This document shows positions 57,769 to 64,000 of a DNA stretch of 64,000 nucleotides, one piece after another. The first letter of the stretch is position 1, and the number at the start of each line of letters is the position of its first letter. The notes beneath the pieces were generated by a model. It worked only from the letters and a program-made list of their open reading frames with translations, was not told the origin of the DNA and made no database searches. Position numbers and translations under genes: made by a program. This DNA comes from Cladorhizidae sp. MBARI D1340-BT2 (Eukaryota; Porifera; Demospongiae; Poecilosclerida; Cladorhizidae), in the NCBI GenBank assembly GCA_028752905.1, contig JAQNBH010000006.1:25223811-25287810 (forward strand), written 5' to 3'.

Positions 57769-58155
57769 TGTTGAGGGTTAGTCCAGTCTAACTCTCAAGT
57801 GATGGTATCAATTGTTGCCACCAGAGCTATGTTTATGTAAATAGCACCCGTATCTTGCAATCAGAGAATTTAGATTATTAATGAAGACACAAGGTTGCAA
57901 TTACAGGACAAGGCAAAGCTCCTGAACCTTGGTCAGTCAGGGTTCTTATACCCTGACTTCCCAGATAAACAGGATGACATACATTCTTACATACACTCAG
58001 CAAAGTTCCACATACTATAATTGGGTAGGCCCACATAATTATTATAATATCTAAGTCTGTTTGGTGCGACATAACTTAGTAATGTTCCCTCAGTACTCTC
58101 TGTATTAATGCCTAAAGGTCATCCATGGTCCATGTTGATGAGTCTGCCCTCAACA
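57769..58155 (-). repeat. 5' LTR of element 3
   Basis: 387 bp; differs from the 3' LTR by several substitutions, a short replaced segment near 57955 and a few indels. GACAC follows. Confidence 0.9.
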
Positions 58156-58164
58156 GACACGTCC

Positions 58165-58370
58165 ATACATCAAGTTGTGATATATATTTACAATACCTGC
58201 CTGAAAATGTGTACAATACCTTCCTGAAGATGTGATATATATTTATAATACCTGCCTGCAATACCTGCCTGAAGATGATATATATATTTACAATATCTGC
58301 CTGTAGATTTGATATATATTTACAATACCTGCCTGAAGATGTGATATATATTTACAATATGTGATATTAC
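58165..58370. repeat. Tandem repeat of about 32 bp (gatgtgatatatatttacaa...)
   Basis: About six imperfect units of gtgatatatatttacaatac followed by ctgcctgaagat, placed right after the target duplication of element 3. Confidence 0.8.
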
Positions 58371-59150
58371 CTAACGGAGTTACACTGATGAGCATGCACA
58401 CAACAATGCAACAGACCAATATCCAATGGTGTGCTCTATTCAAAAACACCAAATATATGATACATATTGTAAACTATGTAGGCAGCATCAAGGAAGTTTA
58501 AACTTCCGCCCCCTTTCCCCCCCTCTCCCCCCCCAAAAAGCAGATGCATGCTTGCATCATGGAATTTGCACCTACAAATCAAAATAATGCACGTCCATGT
58601 TATTCATTTTCCTGAGATTACTTGAAATGATGTTGGCATGTTAGAGCTAGCTCTAGGTGAGGATGTGCTGTCTGTGTTTCTCTCCATTTACTGCCACTAC
58701 TTAGTTAGAGATACCTCTAGGTCGGGATGTGCTGACTGTGTTGCTCTCCAGCTGCTCGCTCTGCTTTGATGCTTGGATGCTCTAACAACTTCCAACTCCT
58801 TGACTTCAGCTCCATCCAAGCATGTAATTGGAATGCCATCGCTCTCCTTCTTGTCGGCTCCACATATGATTTTGTCACAGTCTATCTCCTCAGTGCTTGC
58901 TACATGTGCCTACCCTAACCCCGGAGGGATGACAAGAGCATATTTGGTGCTTGCTACCTTGAGGCTTGATAAATACCTGAAGATGTATAATATTATAATT
59001 ATATGTATCTTATACATTTATATTTATCATATCTTGAGTAGACTTCTGGTAACCGTACGAAAGATCATGACCAATTGATACCAGGCCATTGATTGCTGTG
59101 AGTCTTTATTGCACTAGTTCCTAGTCTTCAAGATATAAAAAGAGACTGAT
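58371..59150. other. Spacer with a short duplication
   Basis: About 80 bp duplicated at 58640-58690 and 58705-58760 (ctctaggtgaggatgtgctg and ctctaggtcgggatgtgctg). No gene recognised; the 101-codon frame at 58773-59078 has no known motif. Confidence 0.45.
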
Positions 59151-59154
59151 ATGC

Positions 59155-59360
59155 TAGGCTAGGCCTAAGGATAGGCATTTGGCTAGGGCTTAAGTCTTGG
59201 GCTAGGGCTGGGACAGACTAAGGCCAGGACTAAGGCTAAATCTAGGGCTAGGGGGCATTTCTGATGCCTCAGGCATTGCATCTGGTGAAAAGATTTGTGT
59301 ATTGGTGATTGGGAATTGAATCCGGTGAAAAGACTGGTATGCTGGTGATTGGGCCTTGGA
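59155..59360. repeat. GGGCTA-rich stretch and 40 bp duplication
   Basis: 59155-59255 is rich in ggctagggct words; 59280-59360 contains two copies of a unit with ggtgaaaagan and ttggtgattggg. An 18 bp direct repeat (ggctatacataaggccac) follows at 59500-59537. Confidence 0.7.
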
Positions 59361-59569
59361 TCTGATAATAGCTAGCTCTATCAGGAAACAAATTGCAGGC
59401 CATTTACCATTTCAACGCTGAAAATACAGCAAAGAGATAGAATTTTTCTGCTATAGTGTGTGGTGAAGATGCAGATCATATGTAGCTAATAATGGGCTGG
59501 CTATACATAAGGCCACGGCTATACATAAGGCCACAGCCAGACGGCTTCTTATGGTCAGCCGTTATAGTG

Positions 59570-59740
59570 TCTCTCTCTGTGCGTATGTATATGTGTATTG
59601 TGTGGCAATATGTGTGTGTGTGTGTCAGTGAGTGAATGTGTGTGTGTGGGAGTGAGTGTGATTGTGGAGTATGTATATATGTATGTATGTGGTGTGGTTT
59701 GGTGTGTCTGTAGTGGTGTGTGTGTGCATAGTTAGAGAGC
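59570..59740. repeat. TG-rich microsatellite
   Basis: Dominated by (TG)n and GTATG words; the open frame on the minus strand is low-complexity His/Thr and not a gene. Confidence 0.85.
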
Positions 59741-60133
59741 ACGTTGGTCTTTGTGTGTTAGTTAGAAGTCCACAAAGCAACACATAGTTTACTATGTAAC
59801 CCAAGCTTATCTAGTGTTGGTCATAGTGGCGATGGTGGTATGGTGTGTGTCAGGAGAGCCAGTGATTTTGATGATGAAGGGATGAGAGTTTGAGAACTAA
59901 GTCCCCAAATATCGCAGATAATGTCTACAACTCCTGTAAATAAACTAGGTCAGTCACAGTAGTGCAGCAGGTCATCAAACTAGTAGGTAATTTGCCGGCA
60001 AATGCGAGTCAACAGAGGTCTAGTGTTAATCTGGCACATGTGAGGATTCCCACTCAAGAGACCAATGGAAGCAGAGTCACAAAGCAGAGGGCATAGCACA
60101 CATATTAACCGAGCACATCCCACATATTCCTCA
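59741..60133. other. Spacer, no gene recognised
   Basis: Nothing identifiable beyond a possible 3' extension of the CobW-like pseudogene on the minus strand. Confidence 0.4.
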
Positions 60134-61022
60134 TTATACCATCCTATCACTTCCAGATTTGTGGAAATAGCTGCTCGAGAGAAAGCAACAGTCAACACGC
60201 ATGAGGGACATAGTAGCCTCAGAGTTCATGCTCTCCCAGTCACATGCTTTGCCAGGCTGTGACTCGGAAACGTGGTTTTTCTTGTTCATGACTATGACAT
60301 CAGCATATTGGAGTTGGCTATCAGCTGCAGCGGGGTATGTTTCGCTACTCTTAAATTTGGCTACTAGAGCGTAGGTGTCCACAACAGTCACTACAGCATA
60401 AAGGAGGATTCGGTACATCCTCCCATATTCCTGCTCTAGGGTAGCTATAGTGGCCAAGGAGTTGTCATTCCACTGCTCTCGATGAGGAGATAATCAAACT
60501 TCCCTATATCAACATCCTGCAACAGATTCCAAACTGCTGTTTGAAACTCACCCGAAATTTAACAGCAGAGGCAGCCATTGGTAGATCTACCACTGAATCT
60601 TGGCTTTGGTTCCTCTTTACTATCTGATGGTCTAAGTTGACAGAGGCGAAATCATTCACAGCATCTGCAACCCTCAAATTCTGCTTGTTAGAAAGCATCA
60701 TAGTCAAGGAGAGTGGTTCTTTCAGGTCCAAGTAGACCATGATCAGGGTAACTGGGAGCTTTCTCTTCTTTCCAGCCCGAGCTTGGTTCTCCCTGTGAAT
60801 GTAGATGTTACATAAACTATCCATCTTCCAGTAGTTCAACTCGGTAAGATAACTTCTGTACGGCATTACCCAGCATGCTCTCACATCCTGCTTAATTAGC
60901 AGATAAGTGTGCACCACTTGCCCCGCCAGCCTCAGTAGTGTTACATGCTCTTGATTATTATAAGAGAAATGTGTGCGTGTCTTATTGGGATCTAGGATCA
61001 TCATATTACCTTCTTGCACCAA
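60134..61022 (-). pseudogene. CobW/COG0523-type GTPase, decayed
   Basis: This family (CobW C, CBWD/ZNG1 relatives) comprises metal-chaperone GTPases. Read on the minus strand: KLPVTLI (start of the P-loop strand) near 60760, then a garbled P-loop, then NLRVADAVNDFASVNLDHQI near 60650, matching the VNDFxxVNxD motif after the P-loop. Then, after a likely intron (donor GTGAGT after VKFR near 60555, acceptor TTGCAG near 60520), DIGKFDYLLIESSG, matching the family's FDYLLIESTG. In another frame 60457-60134 has VVTVVDTYALVAKF and QYADVIVMNK, the VTVVD and ADVIVLNK base-recognition strands. All landmarks are in the right order. In the P-loop region the frame is shifted out and back, so GxxxGKT is not encoded, and a frame change follows LLIESSG. 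Judged non-functional unless sequence errors explain the breaks. Confidence 0.6.
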
Positions 61023-61259
61023 TTCATTACAACTATTTTGACCTAAATCTAATCATCTTACTGAATACAGTAGCTATGTACCTCCTAATTCATATCACCT
61101 TGGCCTGTTCTCTTATCTGAAAGAAACTTGCGCTACGGGCAAAGTAATAATAATGTATCACTTTAACTTCACTGATATCAACTGAGCCTCACTTACCAAT
61201 CCGTCCATGAATTCTTCGATGTTCTGTGACCTCAGTCTATAACTGTACACTGCGTCTGT
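61023..61259. other. Spacer
   Basis: AT-rich, no motif seen. Confidence 0.45.
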
Positions 61260-62860
61260 TTATAACTAGCCCTACTCAAACTGGCAACATGCTTGATTTT
61301 GTCATTGCCAAACCATCCTGAGCTCATCCTTTATTCCACTTTCTGGTCAAGTTGGACCAATTCAAGTTACCTTATTTATAACTGCTGCCATTCCCACACA
61401 ACCTCTTCATGCAAGATTTTTTAATCTCTCTCTCTAAAGCTGACATGGATGGCCTGAATGTGACTTCTATTAGATTTTTTGTTTTCACCCACTTACTTTC
61501 TCTAAATGATACAGAATATGTATGCTTAGCACTAAAACCAGTAATCACCAATATACTGTGTCAGTATTAAAAAATCGTCACCAGCGACCGATATATTTTT
61601 CTCCAATAATAAAGTATTCTCTCAACTGCATTCACTCAAGCAGAACAGAGTACAGGATGGCTCCTTCCACCTCCAACTATGAGCAACTACTCTCCATGAT
61701 CCACCAACTTCAGTTCCAAATGTCCAAAGTAAAAAGATCATATGAATACTGTGAAAGACAACTGCATTAACAACCCAGCCAGAATATACATATGATAATA
61801 TTACAGGAGGACTCCTTCCACCTACAACTATATATGAGCAATTACTCTCCTTAATCCAACAACTTCAGATCCAAATGTTCGAATCATAAAGAATATCATG
61901 AAAGACAACTGCATTAACAGCCTAGCCAGAATAAACATAGTATACACATTCCCATCATAGCTCTGGAACTACCTGTACTCACTATGAAAGGGACAGTCTG
62001 CAAAACAGCTGCTTCAATTAAGTTTTCACTAGGAGCCCACTCATCCTTCCACAGCAGTACTTATGCCTAGTTCCTCGGAAATCCAGGCCACCTTTACCAT
62101 CTCTGCAGAGGAACTGTATGGATATCCTTAGTAAAACTTGACCAAAACCAAGGTAAAGAAATTGATGGAATGCATCCAAGACTACACTGCTTTGGCTGTC
62201 TACAAATTCTGTTCTCCCTGAGCATCATGGACCAGTACATTGCATCTGATTGGTACATACACAACATTATTCCAATTTATAAATCAGGTAATAAGCCCTT
62301 GGGCGCCAACTACAGACCAATAGCTCGTCTCTAAAATTATAGAGAAACTGGTCTATGACAAGATAATCAGCTTTGCTACTTGTTCAATCTAAACCAGATT
62401 GCAGAAAAATAGTTTCACCCTTCAACTGCTGTTGCTATTCATGAGAACTAACTATTTATTGTAATGACTATCACAACTCAAAAGTTGAACCATCTACCGA
62501 GGCTTTTGATAGTGTCCCCCATGGTGAACTTCTATTCAAATAGTCCTGCATTGTAATTACTAGAGACATATGGAACTGGTTTAGGTCATATCTGTCTTCT
62601 GGTACCTACTGTGTCTCTCTCGGACTATCCCAAGGAAGTATCTTTAAATCTCTATTATTAATTACTACATTAAAGTTTGTACTAAGTTCTACAACATCTT
62701 CATCATTGCTCATCCCACCCAATGCATCAAACTGGTATGGAATGTGAACGACTGCTACCAATTTCAACATGACTTAGACTCCCTGCGTAGCTGGAGTTCA
62801 AATAAAAAACTCAACTTCAATATTAAAATATGTGTATAGTGCAGGAAGTCATTAATGTCC
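61260..62860 (+). pseudogene. Non-LTR (LINE) retrotransposon ORF2 remnant
   Basis: Heavily mutated endonuclease/reverse transcriptase sequence. Near 61270: SPTQTGNMLDFVIAK, like the end of an APE-type endonuclease. Near 62160: GKEIDGMHPR. Near 62250-62330: DWYIHNIIPIYKSGNKPLGA followed by NYRPIA, the classical LINE reverse transcriptase entry motif. Further on come pieces reading DSVPHGELL and VSLGLSQGSIF, the QG motif. The FADD box is not readable. At least a dozen stops and frame changes. Clade not assignable by eye (Jockey/RTE-like layout). Confidence 0.7.
61655..61930 (+). repeat. Tandem duplication of about 150 bp inside the LINE remnant
   Basis: Two copies share ctccttccacctncaactat, caacttcag, tccaaatgt and gaaagacaactgcattaaca. 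The first keeps an open frame (SNYEQLLSMIHQLQFQMSK), the second has lost it. Confidence 0.75.
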
Positions 62861-62958
62861 ACGCGAACCTTGTACTGTAACTTACCAACACTTACTTTTT
62901 GCCCAAAATTTCTAGCACCATAATGCTCAGCTCATGATACCACTTTTAGCTGCACCTG

Positions 62959-64000
62959 GTGCATTTAGAAACTCTATGGGATTTTAGTACAATACAACAG
63001 TGGGCGTGGCATGTTTCCATGACAACTCCTGCGACTGAATCAGTTGGGCTTCTTTCTCTGAAGTATAGCAAGTTTTGGGGGGTAACTATGAGTGAGAATG
63101 GACCCCCAAAAAGTCCTAATGGTCCAAGGAACCACCATGCTGACAAAGCAGCTGTAGCAAGAGCTGCTAAACAGCAGAGGGAGGAGGTTCACTTACATTC
63201 AAGCAGTCTTGATGAGCTTGATGAATTGTTTGCTTTCCCTCGGATACTGCCATCATCTGAAGATGAGTTTGAGCCAGAGAACGAATTTCCTTTCTCAGAA
63301 GATGCACAAGAGGCATATAGTGAGTGGATGCATTGCCAGCCAAAGGACACTGTTAGAATGATTGCCATTACCATAATGGATATATTTCGAAAGCGTTTTG
63401 GCCTAACTTATGTTGCTACAGCTACTGAAGCTGGTTTAGTGGTTGGTTTCAATGAAAAGACAATCAGAGGCTGGATGAAAGATTTCTACCAGTGCAAGGG
63501 AGAGTTTACTGGATCAGTACAAGGCAAGCACATTCGGCCATATGTTGTGGATGATGAACACTGCAGATTGAAAGCATTGGCATGGTTATGTAAAGGAAAA
63601 GTGAGCCAGTTATGACTGATGCAAAATTTGCAACCTGGGTAAATTCAGAGATGTTACCAAATTCTCACTTACCACCTGGTTTTTCTCGTTCCATCACTCC
63701 ACAAACAGCCAGAAATTAGCTGTATGATCTTGATTTCTCACCTACATCTCTAAAGAAAGCCATATACTTTGACGGTCTTGAGCATGATGATGGGAGAGAA
63801 TATCGTCGTATGTATCTGCGGAAAATTGAAATCTTGGAGTTAACTCACTTGCCACCTCCTTTATGTGTAGATGGAGTGACCGAGGAAACAATTGGCAATC
63901 CAGATGCACTGCGATGCTTGGTGTTATTATACCATGATGAATCAAGCTTTCATTCCAATGAAGGCCAGTCAAGGTAATGGGGAGAGGAGGGAAAGTTGGC
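62959..64000 (+). pseudogene. Decayed transposase-like gene with helix-turn-helix and HDES motif, runs off the window
   Basis: An open frame of 218 codons (62959-63615); MSENGPPKSPNGPRNHHADK at 63088 is an equally likely start. An acidic region (LPSSEDEFEPENEFPFSEDA) precedes a helix-turn-helix-like segment, TATEAGLVVGFNEKTIRGWM, then GEFTGSVQGKHIRP. A one-base frameshift near 63598 moves the reading to another frame with LPPGFSRSITPQTARN, then TAG at 63715-63717, then GLEHDDGREYRRMYLRK, DALRCLVLLYHDESSFHSNE and TAA at 63976-63978. The HDES-x-F-x-x-N-E pattern resembles the catalytic Asp strand of DDE transposases found in repetitive families of sponges and fungi. The second and third acidic residues would lie beyond the window. 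Exact superfamily not assigned. Confidence 0.6.

Larger units (their letters stand above)
53429..58155 (-). mobile_element. Ty3/gypsy LTR retrotransposon 3, Gmr1-like order, integrase core deleted
   Basis: LTRs TGTTGAG...CTCAACA at 53429-53799 (371 bp) and 57769-58155 (387 bp), with target duplication GACAC at 53424-53428 and 58156-58160. The order on the minus strand is LTR, primer site, gag, protease, integrase C-terminal domain, reverse transcriptase, RNase H, polypurine tract, LTR. The integrase zinc and catalytic domains are missing between about 56100 and 55780, but the integrase C-terminal domain lies upstream of reverse transcriptase. Frameshifts and stops interrupt gag, protease and reverse transcriptase. 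A different family from elements 1 and 2 judging by LTR and protein sequence. Confidence 0.92.

Noticed and set aside
59476..59742. His/Thr-rich frame on the minus strand
   Set aside because: Translation of a TG-rich microsatellite.

Overview
The window looks like gene-poor, repeat-rich DNA from an invertebrate animal, most likely a sponge or another early-branching marine metazoan. Evidence: AT-rich intergenic DNA, short introns with GT/AG borders, animal-type transposons (Ty3/gypsy, KRBA2-like integrases, piggyBac, hAT, LINE) and no bacterial gene organisation. The organism is inferred from the mix of families; no single host gene settles it. Almost all recognisable coding sequence is mobile-element coding sequence, and most of it is broken by stops or frameshifts.

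Layout: (1) 1-2.9 kb, spacer and a ~60-69 bp tandem repeat. (2) 2,895-8,331, a complete but mutated Ty3/gypsy retrotransposon on the minus strand, with two ~395 bp LTRs, a CTATA target duplication, a tRNA-Leu-type primer site and a polypurine tract. (3) 9.8-14.3 kb, an intron-split, decayed integrase gene on the plus strand, carrying MITE-like hairpins in two introns. (4) 15.4-16.6 kb, the two ends of a piggyBac-like gene joined by a minisatellite with the core missing. (5) 17.7-22.75 kb, a second intron-split integrase gene (KRBA2-like) followed by CXC, Ulp1-type protease and PHD domains. (6) 22.8-32.6 kb, tandem repeats, a spliced coiled-coil gene, and unidentified decayed coding blocks. (7) 32.8-38.1 kb, a dead piggyBac and a dead hAT (DUF4371 type) element. 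(8) 39-47 kb, a small Cys-rich ORF, a fold-back repeat, a 260 bp tandem duplication and several minisatellites. (9) 46.6-53.3 kb, a 32 bp minisatellite split by a second Ty3/gypsy element, whose 5' LTR is split by a small hAT element. (10) 53.4-58.2 kb, a third Ty3/gypsy element. (11) 58.2-64 kb, simple repeats, a decayed CobW/COG0523-like GTPase gene, a decayed LINE and a decayed transposase with a helix-turn-helix and an HDES motif.

The strongest result is that all three LTR elements have integrase sequence upstream of reverse transcriptase. This is the reverse of the usual Ty3/gypsy order and is the hallmark of the Gmr1-like group. In the two elements where it can be read, the Gag capsid C-terminus resembles the SCAN domain, which has been proposed to descend from Gmr1-like Gag. 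In all three, the pol frame runs through the polypurine tract and ends inside the 3' LTR. The three insertions are separately dated by their own target duplications, and the 47-53 kb block preserves a three-level nested insertion history.
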